Assembly: GCA_001801685.1 (NCBI GenBank)
Contig: MGYJ01000090.1
Coordinates: 62,001 to 126,000 of the forward strand
Direction: 5' to 3'
Source of the DNA: Gammaproteobacteria bacterium RIFCSPHIGHO2_12_FULL_63_22
GTDB taxonomy: Bacteria > Pseudomonadota > Gammaproteobacteria > Xanthomonadales > Xanthomonadaceae
Length of the DNA stretch: 64,000 bases
The translations under genes and the position numbers were made by a program. Below the pieces are notes generated by a model that did not search any database, was not told the origin of the DNA, and was given only the letters and a program-made list of their open reading frames with translations. Shown piece by piece: positions 13,848 through 25,887 of the stretch; position 1 is the first letter of the stretch, and the number at the start of each line of letters is the position of its first letter.

Positions 13848-15191
13848 GTGCGCAAGGCCAAGCCAAACACTCCCTCCCTGTTCCAGGCGCCCAGCGCGCT
13901 CAAGCCGCTGGCCGAGCGCATGCGCCCGGCAACCCTGGACGAGATGGTCGGGCAGCGACGATTGCTGGCGCCCGGCTCCGCCCTGCGGCGCGCGGTGGAG
14001 TCGGGCAACGTCCACTCGATGATCCTCTGGGGTCCGCCGGGATGCGGCAAGACCACGCTGGCCCTGTTGCTCGCGCACTATTCGGATGCCGAGTTCCGCG
14101 CAATTTCCGCGGTGCTCTCGGGCTTGCCTGAAGTCAGGCAGGTGCTGGCCGAGGCGCAACTGCTGTTCGAGCAGGGCCGTCGGACCGTGCTTTTCGTTGA
14201 CGAGGTGCATCGCTTCAACAAGACGCAGCAGGACGCATTCCTGCCGCACATCGAGCGTGGCTCGATCCTGTTCGTCGGCGCGACGACCGAGAACCCCAGT
14301 TTTGAATTGAACTCGGCGCTGCTGTCCCGCTGCCGCGTGCATGTACTCGAGGCGGTTTCGCAGGCCGACATCGTGGAGGCCCTGAAGCGCGCGCTGGGCG
14401 ATGCCGAACGCGGCCTGGCACCATTGTCGATCAGGATTTCAGACGAAAACCTTGCACTCATTGCGCAGGCAGCCGACGGCGATGTCCGTCGTGGCCTGAC
14501 GCTGCTGGAGATCGCGGCGGAGCTCGCCGCCGACGAAGGCAACGAGGTCAGCGAGGCGACGCTCGCACAAGTACTGGCCGATCGCACGCGTCGCTTCGAC
14601 AAGCAGGGCGACCAGTTCTACGACCAGATTTCCGCCCTGCACAAATCGGTGCGCAGCTCCAATCCCGATGCCGCGCTTTACTGGCTCGCGCGCATGCTGG
14701 ACGGGGGTTGCGATCCTTCCTATCTCGCCCGCAGGCTCACCCGCATGGCGGTGGAAGACGTCGGCCTGGCCGACCCGCGCGCCCTGCAGATGGCGCTCGA
14801 AGCGTGGGACGCGTACGAACGGCTCGGCAGTCCCGAGGGCGACCTCGCGCTGGCGCAACTGGCGATCTACCTGGCGACCTGCGCGAAATCGAACGCCGCG
14901 TACGCGGCATTCAATCTCGCCCGCGACGACGTCGGCAAGCACGGCACGCAAGCCGTGCCCATGCACCTGCGCAACGCGCCGACCCGCTTGATGAAGGACC
15001 TGGGCCATGGCTCGGGCTACCAGTACGACCACGACGTGGAGGGCGGCGTCGCCCTGGGACAGACAGGCTTTCCCGATGCGTTGGGTGAGCGGATCTATTA
15101 CGAGCCCGTGGAGCGCGGCCTCGAGATCCGCCTGAAGGAAAAACTCGATCAACTGCGCGCCGCGCGCGCCTCGAGCCGGGGAAGGAAATGA
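13848..15191 (+). CDS. rarA: Replication-associated recombination protein A (MgsA/RarA AAA+ ATPase)
   Basis: GPPGCGKTTLALLLA, FVDEVHRFNKTQQDAFLPHIE, GATTENPSFELN; GTG start. Confidence 0.97.
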   Translation: MRKAKPNTPSLFQAPSALKPLAERMRPATLDEMVGQRRLLAPGSALRRAVESGNVHSMILWGPPGCGKTTLALLLAHYSDAEFRAISAVLSGLPEVRQVLAEAQLLFEQGRRTVLFVDEVHRFNKTQQDAFLPHIERGSILFVGATTENPSFELNSALLSRCRVHVLEAVSQADIVEALKRALGDAERGLAPLSIRISDENLALIAQAADGDVRRGLTLLEIAAELAADEGNEVSEATLAQVLADRTRRFDKQGDQFYDQISALHKSVRSSNPDAALYWLARMLDGGCDPSYLARRLTRMAVEDVGLADPRALQMALEAWDAYERLGSPEGDLALAQLAIYLATCAKSNAAYAAFNLARDDVGKHGTQAVPMHLRNAPTRLMKDLGHGSGYQYDHDVEGGVALGQTGFPDALGERIYYEPVERGLEIRLKEKLDQLRAARASSRGRK

Positions 15192-15574
15192 ACCTGCAGT
15201 TGCTGGGAGTAGTGATGGCGGGTGGCGCACTCGGCGCCGCCGGGCGGCACCTGATCGGCGGGTGGATGGTCCGGCACGTCGGCAACTCGCTGCCGTGGGG
15301 CACGTTGGCGGTGAACCTGATCGGTTCCTTCGCGGCCGGCTTCCTGTTCGTCTGGCTGGAAAATCGCGGACCCAGCGCCCTGTACTGGCGCGCCTTCCTG
15401 ATCGTCGGCATCCTGGGCGCGCTCACGACCTATTCGGCATTGATGCTCGAAACACTCCTGTTTGCGCGTACCGGACGGCCTGGTGCATTGCTCGGCTACC
15501 TGGGCCTCACCCTGGCGGGAGGCTTCTTCCTGGTATGGGCCGGGGCGCGGCTGGCCGATCTGCTGCGCAACTGA
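15188..15574 (+). CDS. crcB: Fluoride efflux transporter CrcB/Fluc
   Basis: GGALGAAGRHLIGG...WGTLAVNLIGSFAAGFL...GILGALTTYSALMLET. Confidence 0.93.
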   Translation: MNLQLLGVVMAGGALGAAGRHLIGGWMVRHVGNSLPWGTLAVNLIGSFAAGFLFVWLENRGPSALYWRAFLIVGILGALTTYSALMLETLLFARTGRPGALLGYLGLTLAGGFFLVWAGARLADLLRN

Positions 15575-15636
15575 TACTCGCTTGCACGCCGGCCCCCGCA
15601 GGATTAGCCTGCCGCTTCAACCTGGGGAGGCTTGAA

Positions 15637-16200
15637 ATGCGCACATTCATTGCGGGACTTATCGGCGGCGTGGTGTTCTTCCTGTGGGCGGCGATCGCAC
15701 ATATGGCCCTGCCGATCGGCGAGATGGGCATGCAGCGGCCCGCATCGGAAGACGCGGTAATTGCCGCCGCTAGCGCCAACATGTCGGCGCCCGGCATCTA
15801 CATGGTGCCCGGCCTGACGGGTGAGCAGATGAAGGACGAAACCGCCGTCAAGGCCTACTCGGACAAAGCCAAAACCAATCCGTACGCGTTTGTCGTGTAC
15901 CAGCCGCAAGGCAAGGACGGCACCGACATGGGCCGTAACCTGATCATCCAGTTCATCTCCGACACGCTTTCCGCCATGGTCGTCGCCTTCGTCCTGGGCT
16001 TGGGTGCATTCGGGTTTTCCAAGCGGGTCTTCATCGCTACGGCGCTGGGCCTGTTCTCATGGTTGACCCTCAGCGTCCCGTATTGGAACTGGTATCGGTT
16101 TCCGACCGATTTCACGCTCGGCGCCATGCTTGAGCAGGTGATCGGCTGGTTGCTGGCTGGCGTGGCCATGGCCTGGTTCCTGGGGCGGCGCGGCCGCTGA
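15637..16200 (+). CDS. Conserved hypothetical membrane protein
   Basis: 187 aa with N-terminal TM (MRTFIAGLIGGVVFFLWAAIAHMALP) and C-terminal TM segments; RBS-like ggggagg upstream. Confidence 0.75.
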   Translation: MRTFIAGLIGGVVFFLWAAIAHMALPIGEMGMQRPASEDAVIAAASANMSAPGIYMVPGLTGEQMKDETAVKAYSDKAKTNPYAFVVYQPQGKDGTDMGRNLIIQFISDTLSAMVVAFVLGLGAFGFSKRVFIATALGLFSWLTLSVPYWNWYRFPTDFTLGAMLEQVIGWLLAGVAMAWFLGRRGR

Positions 16201-16242
16201 TTGCAGGCATTCGTTGCGAGAATGGGCGGGACGCGGCGATAA

Positions 16243-18497
<2,255 letters not shown>

Positions 18498-18932
18498 TTA
18501 GCGCGACGCAACCGGTTCGACGAATCCAATCCGGGTCAGCTTGGCGTTGTTTGCGCGCGCCAGCACCTGCGCCAGCAACTGGTATTCCGAACCGCGATCG
18601 GCATCGATTTTCAGCAGCGGCTGGCGATTGGGATCGATGACGCCGTTGGCGGTGAGGCCGCGCGCGGCTTCGATTCGGAATCGGGACTCGAGCTCTTCGA
18701 CCGTGACCGGCGTGCCGTTCCAGCTGAGTGCTCCGGAGGCATCGATGTGCAGGCGGATAGGTTCGAGGGCGAGGGCTTTGCTATCGCCGCCCTGGGGCAG
18801 ATTCATTGGAATCGGATGGGAGATTGCAGGCACGGTGACCATGAAGATCACGAGGAGCACCAGCATCACGTCCACGAGGGGAGTGATATTCATGTCGCGC
18901 ATCGAGCTGCCGGAACTGGACAGGAAAGCCAT
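18498..18932 (-). CDS. ExbD/TolR-family biopolymer transport protein
   Basis: MRDMNITPLVDVMLVLLVIFMVTVPAISHPIPMNLPQ is the ExbD signature. Confidence 0.93.
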   Translation of the reverse strand: MAFLSSSGSSMRDMNITPLVDVMLVLLVIFMVTVPAISHPIPMNLPQGGDSKALALEPIRLHIDASGALSWNGTPVTVEELESRFRIEAARGLTANGVIDPNRQPLLKIDADRGSEYQLLAQVLARANNAKLTRIGFVEPVASR

Positions 18933-19015
18933 GTCGTTCTCCTTAGCTGGCGTGGGCGCCCGGGCTGGGGACCCGAGGTCAGACTAGCATTGGCAGTGGG
19001 GACGGGTGCAAGTAG

Positions 19016-19105
19016 TGGCGGAGAGAGTGGGATTCGAACCCACGGTAGGCTCACACCTACGGCAGTTTTCAAGACTGCTGCCTTAAACCACTCGGCCATC
19101 TCTCC
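19016..19105 (-). tRNA. tRNA-Ser (anticodon TGA)
   Basis: Reverse strand GGAGAGATGGCCGAGTGGTTTAAGGCAGCAGTCTTGAAAACTGC...GTGGGTTCGAATCCCACTCTCTCCGCCA: 7-bp acceptor stem, long variable arm, encoded CCA, loop CTTGAAA. Confidence 0.97.
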
Positions 19106-19263
19106 GATTTCTTCGCCCTTCTGGCTCGGCGCCCCGCATGGTGATTTTAGCCTGCGGCCGCCCGGGGTAGGGAATTTCGTACAACACAATGGGGAAACAC
19201 CTTCTGGCGGCAAATGTCCGGCGGGCCGTAGCTTGGGATCAGGTTGAACCAGGGGGTAGGGAA

Positions 19264-19902
19264 ATGATTCGCGTCTTTTTGCTCGACGACCACGGACTGA
19301 TGCGCACGGGGTACCGGATGATCCTCGCTGGCCAGGACGACATCGAGGTAGTGGGAGAGGCAGGTTGCGGCGAGGATGCGATGCCGATGATCAGGCGCCT
19401 CAAGCCCGATGTGGTCGTCTGCGACCTGCATCTGCCCGGCGTCAGCGGGCTCGATGTCACCGAGCGGCTGGTGAAGGGGCAGGTTGGCCCACGGGTGGTG
19501 ATCGTGTCGGTGCAGGTGGACGGTCCGATGCCCCAGCGATTGCTGGACGCTGGCGCCCATGCCTACCTGGGCAAGGCCTGCGACTCGGCCGAGCTCATCC
19601 GCGCCATTCGTGAGGCCGCCCGTGGCCGTCGTTACCTGGGCATCGAGATCGCGCAGCAGATGGCCCTGGGCGGCAACCAGCGATCTCCCTTCGACCTGCT
19701 GTCGCGGCGCGAGATGGAGATTTCCCTGATGTTCTGCCAGGGCATGCGCGCCGAGGACATCGCTCGCCGCCTCAGCCTGAGCGGCAAGACCGTCGCCACG
19801 CACAAATACCGACTGTTCGACAAGCTCGGCATCAAGGACATCATCGCGCTCGCGCGGATGGCCGCGCAGCACGGTTTGACCCAGCCGGCCGTGATGGCCT
19901 GA
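19264..19902 (+). CDS. LuxR/FixJ-type response regulator, GacA/UvrY-like
   Basis: MIRVFLLDDHGLMRTGYRMILAGQDDIEVVGEAGCGED...DVVVCDLHLPGVSGLD receiver; C-terminal LuxR HTH (LSRREMEISLMFCQGMRAEDIARRLSLSGKTVATHKYRLFDKLGI). Confidence 0.93.
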   Translation: MIRVFLLDDHGLMRTGYRMILAGQDDIEVVGEAGCGEDAMPMIRRLKPDVVVCDLHLPGVSGLDVTERLVKGQVGPRVVIVSVQVDGPMPQRLLDAGAHAYLGKACDSAELIRAIREAARGRRYLGIEIAQQMALGGNQRSPFDLLSRREMEISLMFCQGMRAEDIARRLSLSGKTVATHKYRLFDKLGIKDIIALARMAAQHGLTQPAVMA

Positions 19903-19908
19903 GCAAAG

Positions 19909-19936
19909 AAAAAGGCACCCGAAGGTGCCTTTTTCA
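19909..19936 (+). terminator. Rho-independent terminator
   Basis: aaaaaggcacc-cgaa-ggtgccttttt, follows the response regulator; also readable from the rne side. Confidence 0.88.
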
Positions 19937-19956
19937 TTTCAGCCGATAGCGATCGC

Positions 19957-22900
19957 CTAGGCCGTGGGCGTGTTGCGGATGCTGGTGTCGGCATCTGCCA
20001 CGGACTCGTCGTTTTTCAATTCTTCTTCCACGACTTCGCCGGGCTCGGCAATCTGCGCCACTGGCTCGAGTTCCGGCAGCCATGCCACGTTCGATTCAGG
20101 CTCGACGGACATCAACGGGACTGCTTCGCGAACGGCGACGGCACTGGCCGCCGGCAAGGGCTCGATTGTCATCGAAACCACCGGCTGCACGGGAGCGGGC
20201 TCGGCGGGCAGGGCGTAAACCTCGCTCACTGATGGCGTGCTCAAGGGTGCAACGCTTGCGATCGGTGCCGCAACCACGGGTTCCGGCGCCTGCATCGCAA
20301 CGATCTGGGCCGGTGCGGTGACAACCTGGGCCGGCTCGGCCGGAGCCGGCTCGACCGGATCCGAGTAAGACTGCGCCGGGGCAACAGCCGGCTGCGCCGG
20401 AGCCACGAAGCTTGAAACCGGCGCAGCAGCGACTTCTTCGGTCATCGGCAGGTCGTCGAAGTCAGACTCGGCGGACGTAACGGTGAACGTCGATGCCAGC
20501 ACCGGCGCATTCGAGGCAACGGGACTGGTGCTCGTCGTCTCGAACGACTCCTGGCCCTCGCCTTCTTCTTCGTCGTCGAAATCAATTTCCGACTGCGAGC
20601 TGCCACCATCTTCGGTGCCAGCGACTTCGCCAGCGACGGTGCCATCCTGGCGACGACGGCGACGGCCACCGCGACGACCGCGACGACGACGTCCACCCTC
20701 GCCAGCAGCAGCCTCGGTTCCCGCAGGAGTCGTTGGGTTGCCGTCAGCAGACGCAACCGCTTCTTCAGCGGTCGCATCGGCAAGAGTCTCGCCGGTTTCG
20801 CTCGACACTTCGCCACCGGTCTCTGCAGCCTGCGCGGCCAAACGGGCTTCGCGGGCGGCCCGGCGTTCGGTCTCGCGCTTGATGTTTTCCTGGCGCTGCA
20901 ACTCGCGGCGTTCGGTTTCCTTCTTTTGTTGCTCGAGGCGACGTTGCTCGTCGAGCACCTTCTGCTCTTCGCTGCGTTCCGGACGCGGTTCGCCACGTGG
21001 CTCACCACGCGGTTCGCCGCGCGGCTGGCCCTTGGCTACCTGGGCCTCTGCAGGCTTGGATGGAGCCTGCTGCGGCTTGCCAGGCGCCTGCTGGCGACTG
21101 CCGCCACCTGCGGAACGCGAACCCTGCTGCTGTCCACCACGGCCGCCACGACGTGCGTCATTGCCGCGCGAGCCACCCCGGTCGCCGCGCTCGCCGCGAT
21201 CACGGTCGCCGCGATCATTGCGGTCCGGACGATCACTGCGCGGACGGTCTGCAGGCACGGTTGCCGCGCTTGCGGAGGAGGAGAACATCGACTTGAGCCA
21301 GGCGAAGAAACCGCCGGAAGCAGGCGCAGCCGCTACTCGGACAGGCGCATCGGCGACGGCGACCACTTCTTCGCGGATCTCCCGAGTCGGTGCAGGCTGG
21401 GCCGGTGCAACGTGGGTGACGGCTGGAAGGTCAGGCACGTTCATGTGCGCCTTGGTCAGCGCATGCACTTCGAGCTTGCGCGGCGAGGTGCGGTGATAGC
21501 TGGGCTTCGCGACCTCTTCGCCCGTCTCGCCGTCGCGCAAGCGGCTCACGTTGAAGTGCGGCGTTTCCAGTTGATCGTCGGCAACGACGATGATCGGCGC
21601 GTCATGGCGGGTTTCGATCTCTACCAATGCGCGACGCTTTTCATTCAACAGGTAGTTGGCGATTTCCGGCGGCGCCTGGATCAGCACCTGCGCGGTGTTG
21701 TCCTTCATCGCATGCTCTTCCGCCAGGCGGATGATCGACAGCGACAGGGACTCGACGCTGCGCATGCGGCCATGGCCGTCGCAACGTGGGCAGACGATCT
21801 GGCTCGATTCGCCCAGGCTTGGACGCAGGCGCTGGCGCGAAAGCTCCAGCAGGCCGAAGCGCGAGATCTTGCCGATCTGCACGCGGGCGCGGTCCTGCTT
21901 CAATGCATGCTGCAGGCGATCTTCGACGGCACGCTGGTGCTTGCCCGAACCCATGTCGATGAAGTCGATGACCACCAGGCCGCCCAGGTCACGCAGGCGC
22001 ATCTGGCGGGCCACTTCTTCGGCGGCTTCCAGGTTGGTGTTGTATGCGGTTTCCTCGATGTCGCTACCCTTGGTGGCGCGCGAGGAGTTGACGTCGATGG
22101 CGGTCAGCGCTTCGGTCTGGTCGACCACGATCGAGCCGCCGGAAGGGAGGCGGATCTGGCGTTCATACGCGTTTTCGATCTGTGATTCGATCTGGAAGCG
22201 GTTGAACAGCGGGATGTCGTCCTTGTACATCTTCAGCTTGCGCAGGTTCTGCGGCATCACCGACTGCATGAAGTCGCGCGCCTGCTCGTACATCAGGTCG
22301 GTGTCGACCAGGATCTCGCCGACGTCGGCGCGCAGATAATCGCGCAACGCACGGATGATCAGGCGCGATTCCTGGTAGATCAGGAAGCTGGCGGGCTTGG
22401 ACAGCGCAGCGTCGGTGATCGACTTCCAGACGTGCAACAGGTAGTCGAGGTCCCACTGCAGCTCTTCGGCATCGCGGCCCACGCCGGCGGTGCGGATGAT
22501 CACGCCCATGTCGTCGGGAATGGACAGCGCGTCCAGGGCTTCCTTCAGGGCGGCGCGGTCGTCGCCTTCGATCCGGCGCGAGACGCCGCCGGCGGTCGGG
22601 CTATTGGGCATCAGCACCATGTAGCGGCCGGCCAGGGAGATGAACGTGGTCAGGGCAGCGCCCTTGTTGCCGCGTTCTTCCTTGTCGACCTGCACGACCA
22701 CTTCCTGGCCTTCGCGCAGGATTTCCTTCATGCCGGCCTTGTTCGGGTCGACGCCGGGAACGAAGTAGTCGCGGGAGATTTCCTTCAGCGGCAGGAAGCC
22801 GTGGCGTTCAGCGCCGTAATCGACGAACGCGGCTTCGAGGGAAGGTTCGAGCCGGACGATCCGGCCTTTGTAGATGTTGGACTTCTTCTGCTCTTTCGAG

Positions 22901-22995
22901 GGTTGTTCGATATCGATGTCGTAAAGGGTCTGGCCATCGACGATTGCCACGCGCAGCTCTTCTGCCTGCGTGGCGTTGATCAACATACGCTTCAT
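19957..22995 (-). CDS. rne: Ribonuclease E
   Basis: [62 protein letters not shown]1 and DNase-I-like domains, CPRCDGHG Zn-link, Arg-rich and Pro/Ala-rich C-terminal scaffold. Confidence 0.98.
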   Translation of the reverse strand: MKRMLINATQAEELRVAIVDGQTLYDIDIEQPSKEQKKSNIYKGRIVRLEPSLEAAFVDYGAERHGFLPLKEISRDYFVPGVDPNKAGMKEILREGQEVVVQVDKEERGNKGAALTTFISLAGRYMVLMPNSPTAGGVSRRIEGDDRAALKEALDALSIPDDMGVIIRTAGVGRDAEELQWDLDYLLHVWKSITDAALSKPASFLIYQESRLIIRALRDYLRADVGEILVDTDLMYEQARDFMQSVMPQNLRKLKMYKDDIPLFNRFQIESQIENAYERQIRLPSGGSIVVDQTEALTAIDVNSSRATKGSDIEETAYNTNLEAAEEVARQMRLRDLGGLVVIDFIDMGSGKHQRAVEDRLQHALKQDRARVQIGKISRFGLLELSRQRLRPSLGESSQIVCPRCDGHGRMRSVESLSLSIIRLAEEHAMKDNTAQVLIQAPPEIANYLLNEKRRALVEIETRHDAPIIVVADDQLETPHFNVSRLRDGETGEEVAKPSYHRTSPRKLEVHALTKAHMNVPDLPAVTHVAPAQPAPTREIREEVVAVADAPVRVAAAPASGGFFAWLKSMFSSSASAATVPADRPRSDRPDRNDRGDRDRGERGDRGGSRGNDARRGGRGGQQQGSRSAGGGSRQQAPGKPQQAPSKPAEAQVAKGQPRGEPRGEPRGEPRPERSEEQKVLDEQRRLEQQKKETERRELQRQENIKRETERRAAREARLAAQAAETGGEVSSETGETLADATAEEAVASADGNPTTPAGTEAAAGEGGRRRRGRRGGRRRRRQDGTVAGEVAGTEDGGSSQSEIDFDDEEEGEGQESFETTSTSPVASNAPVLASTFTVTSAESDFDDLPMTEEVAAAPVSSFVAPAQPAVAPAQSYSDPVEPAPAEPAQVVTAPAQIVAMQAPEPVVAAPIASVAPLSTPSVSEVYALPAEPAPVQPVVSMTIEPLPAASAVAVREAVPLMSVEPESNVAWLPELEPVAQIAEPGEVVEEELKNDESVADADTSIRNTPTA

Positions 22996-23003
22996 GGTGG
23001 ATT

Positions 23004-23025
23004 CCTCACGCGCTCAACCGCGAGG
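23004..23025 (-). promoter_or_regulatory. Candidate SD-sequestering hairpin upstream of rne
   Basis: On the rne strand CCTCGCGGTTGAGCGCGTGAGGaatccaccATG; CCTC can pair with the GAGG SD-like sequence 8 nt before the start codon. Confidence 0.4.
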
Positions 23026-23360
23026 AACGCCGGTGGTCCACGGCCATGTAAACAACCTGAAGCGCACGCGCATTCAGGCTTGGCAGGAACTTCCAGCGCT
23101 ACAAAAACCGGGGTAACCGACCCACGGGAGCGCTTGATTGTTTGTTTCATTAAAGGGCCCGAAGGACGCCGAGCGTCTTTCGGTATGGCACGTGTTGTAA
23201 GCACGAGGCGATATCCGTCTGCCTTCGAGACCGGCTAACATGGTCACCCCCGTGGGGTGTGGTAGCGGCCTGTCGGGATTCTCCATTCGCAGGTTTTCGG
23301 CCGACGAACGAGGGAAATCAGGACGTTATCTCGCAAATCGAGTGTATCAGTGGAGCGCCC

Positions 23361-24326
23361 ATGGCGGCAATCGAAGTCTCAGGGGGCGTGAAACAGGTGC
23401 TCGTGCCCGAGGATCGGGACGGTCAACGCCTCGATAATTTCCTGTTGGGGCAACTCAAGGGTGCCCCGCGCAGCCTCATTTACAAGCTGGTTCGCAGCGG
23501 CCAAGTCCGGATCAATGGCAAGCGGGCCAAGCCGGATTCGCGCGTCTCTGGTGGCGATGAGATCCGGATCCCGCCGGTCCGCCTCGAAGAGTCGGGTGAA
23601 CCGCGCACGCCGCCCAAGTCGATGCTCGAGCGGCTCGCCGCAAGCATCATTTTCGAGGACAAGGCGCTACTCGCCCTGAGCAAGCCCAGCGGAATCGCCG
23701 CGCATGGCGGCAGTGGCGTCAGCTTCGGTGTGATCGAGGGGCTGCGCGCACTGCGCCCGGGCGAACCCCTGGAACTCGTGCATCGGCTCGATCGCGACAC
23801 TTCCGGCGTACTTGTGATTGCGAAGAAGCGCTCGGCGCTGCTCGAATTGCAGGCGTTGATGCGTGAAGGCGAAGACGAGGAAGCGCCCAACAAGCGCTAC
23901 CTCACGCTGCTGGTCGGTCGCATGCCGCAGGGCACGATGACCGTTGAAGCACCCTTGCTGCGCTCGGTGATGCAGGGCGGTGAACGCATGGTGCGCGTCG
24001 ATCCCTCGGGCAAGGCGTCCACCAGCCATTTCAAGCTGATCGAACGACGCGGCGGCCACAGCTTCTGCGAAGTACACATCGAAACCGGCCGCACCCACCA
24101 GATCCGTGTACACGCCGCGCACATCGGCCATCCCGTCGCGGGCGACGAAAAATACGGCGACCGCGAAGCCAACAAACGTTTGTCGGAACAAGCCGGTCTC
24201 AAGCGGCTCTTCCTGCACGCATCATCCATGGCGTTTGAACTGGGGCAGGGACGCGACAAACATCCGTACTTGATCAGCGCACCGCTCGCAGACGATCTGC
24301 GCAACGTGCTCGATCGGCTCGCCTAG
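23361..24326 (+). CDS. rluC: 23S rRNA pseudouridine synthase RluC-like
   Basis: S4 domain then LVHRLDRDTSGVLVIAKKRSAL (RluA/C catalytic motif); divergent from rne. Confidence 0.95.
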   Translation: MAAIEVSGGVKQVLVPEDRDGQRLDNFLLGQLKGAPRSLIYKLVRSGQVRINGKRAKPDSRVSGGDEIRIPPVRLEESGEPRTPPKSMLERLAASIIFEDKALLALSKPSGIAAHGGSGVSFGVIEGLRALRPGEPLELVHRLDRDTSGVLVIAKKRSALLELQALMREGEDEEAPNKRYLTLLVGRMPQGTMTVEAPLLRSVMQGGERMVRVDPSGKASTSHFKLIERRGGHSFCEVHIETGRTHQIRVHAAHIGHPVAGDEKYGDREANKRLSEQAGLKRLFLHASSMAFELGQGRDKHPYLISAPLADDLRNVLDRLA

Positions 24327-24366
24327 TCAACGCTAGCTGAGACTCCGGGTACCGCGTCGCACTGCT

Positions 24367-24513
24367 GAACGTCGCCGAGGGTGGGGTCCGCCCTGGTCGC
24401 CCCGGCGTAGCCGCTCCATGCGGACTCAGGGTCGACCGGGCGGCCATCCATGGCCACGGCCGGACAATTGTCCGGCCACCTGTGCGAACCCCACCCTCGT
24501 CGCCGTCCAGCAG
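24367..24513 (-). repeat. Palindromic MITE-like intergenic element, copy A (with extra 20-bp palindrome)
   Basis: Reverse complement aligns with copy B over its length (GGCGACGAGGG.GGGGTTCG ... GTCGACyCTGAGTCCGCA.GGAGCGGCTACGCCG ... CGACCAGGGCG.ACCC.CCCTCGGCGAC); near-perfect terminal inverted repeats. Confidence 0.8.
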
Positions 24514-24690
24514 CGCGCGGGACTCAGACACCATCAACGTGGTTGAAAAGCGGCCAAGCATCTACGTGGGTCTAGCCGTCGCGACGGAGTCACTTGTGCG
24601 GAAACTTCGATTCCCGATTCAGGAAATTCGCGCTGCCCTGGCAATTCGCGGCGCATCGCGTCTCGGCTGTCAGTGCCGAATTCGCGAGCG

Positions 24691-24823
24691 ATGCTGAAGG
24701 GCGACGAGGGGCGGGTTCGGACAGGAGGTTGGCCATGGATGGCCAACCGGTCGACTCTGAGTCCGCAGGAGCGGCTACGCCGAGTCGACCAGGGCGAACC
24801 CGCCCCTCGGCGACATTCAGCAT
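24691..24823 (+). repeat. Palindromic MITE-like intergenic element, copy B
   Basis: Terminal inverted repeats ATGCTGAAGGGCGACGAGGGGCGGGTTCG / CGAACCCGCCCCTCGGCGACATTCAGCAT (26 of 29 positions pair by my count). Confidence 0.8.
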
Positions 24824-24857
24824 CGAAACGCAGAAATTCTGGAACTGAAAGCCCGGC

Positions 24858-25199
24858 CTAGAGCTGCAGTTGCTCGGCCTTCGCAGCGCAGATGAAGTCG
24901 TTGGCGCTCAATCCGCCCACGTCATGCGTCGAGTAGCGAACCTCGACCCGGTTGTAGTGCACGCTCAGGTCGGGGTGGTGGTCCTGGCGATGGGCGATGA
25001 AGGCGAGGGCGTTCACGAAGGCCATCGTCCGGTAGTAGTCATCGAATTTGAAGGACTTGCGGATGGCCTGGCCGTTTTCGACCAGCATCCATCCCGGCAG
25101 GACATTCAGGAATCCCTGGACCTCTTCATAAGGCAGGCGGTGGTCGGGGCCGCGGAGCGGGACGCAGTGGCGCGAAGCGAGTTCGGTGAGCTGGGGCAT
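24858..25199 (-). CDS. phhB: 4a-hydroxytetrahydrobiopterin (pterin-4-alpha-carbinolamine) dehydratase
   Basis: RKSFKFDDYYRTMAFVNALAFIAHRQDHHPDLSVHYNRVEVRYSTHDVGGLSANDFICAAKAE. Confidence 0.93.
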   Translation of the reverse strand: MPQLTELASRHCVPLRGPDHRLPYEEVQGFLNVLPGWMLVENGQAIRKSFKFDDYYRTMAFVNALAFIAHRQDHHPDLSVHYNRVEVRYSTHDVGGLSANDFICAAKAEQLQL

Positions 25200-25247
25200 G
25201 GCGATCCTCGCTATTTGGCACGGGCCTGGCGCGAGTAGAATACTCCC

Positions 25248-25832
25248 ATGATCAATATCTCCGAATCCGCACAAACCTACTTTCGTCATCTTTTGCAGTC
25301 GCAGGGCGGCGACGCCGTCGGCATTCGCGTCAGCGCAGTGCATGCGGGCACGCCGAAGGCCGACGCCCGCCTTGAATTCTGTGAAAGCGGCGACCTGCTG
25401 GGCGACGAGTGGTCGCTCGAATGCGAGGGCTTCACCCTGTATGTCGATGCACCCAGCGTCCGCTACCTGGATGGGGCGCAGATGGACTATGTGACCCAGG
25501 CGACGGGCGGGCAGTTGACGATTCGCGCGCCGCGCATCAAGGGCGATGTCCCGGGCAGCGACGCTTCCATCGTTGAACGCGTGCAGTACCTCATCGATTC
25601 GGAGATCAATCCGATGCTGGCCTCGCACAAGGGGCAGGTCTCGCTGGTCGAAGTCACTTCCGATGGCGTTGTCCGGCTGCAGTTTGGCGGCGGTTGCCAC
25701 GGTTGCGGCATGGTGGACGTCACCTTGAAGCACGGCATCGAGAAGACCCTGCGCGAGCGCATTCCGGAGATTACCGCGGTACGCGACGCGACCGACCACG
25801 CCACGGGCGCGGCGCCGTACATACCCCGCTGA
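25248..25832 (+). CDS. nfuA: Fe/S biogenesis protein NfuA
   Basis: A-type-like N-terminus, C-terminal NifU domain with [22 protein letters not shown]. Confidence 0.96.
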   Translation: MINISESAQTYFRHLLQSQGGDAVGIRVSAVHAGTPKADARLEFCESGDLLGDEWSLECEGFTLYVDAPSVRYLDGAQMDYVTQATGGQLTIRAPRIKGDVPGSDASIVERVQYLIDSEINPMLASHKGQVSLVEVTSDGVVRLQFGGGCHGCGMVDVTLKHGIEKTLRERIPEITAVRDATDHATGAAPYIPR

Positions 25833-25887
25833 ACTTTTTTCGCGGGGCGCGCACTAAGGCTGGCATCGGCCAGGGCGCAACAACTCG

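Noticed and set aside
15575-15636. Possible fluoride riboswitch near crcB
   Set aside because: crcB is coupled to rarA upstream and I see no recognisable fluoride aptamer in the flanking sequence.
20640-20700. gac/gcg-rich microsatellite-like stretch
   Set aside because: Explained by the Arg-rich [14 protein letters not shown] segment of RNase E.
23245-23259. cacccc-cgt-ggggtg considered as a terminator
   Set aside because: No T-run on either side; more likely part of the rne/rluC leader region.
24274-24861. Four small ORFs (95, 71, 70, 77, 84, 62 aa class) between rluC and phhB
   Set aside because: They are translations of the palindromic repeat (e.g. DEGxVRTGGxPWMA...STLSPxxxxRRVDQGEPxPR) and probably not real genes.
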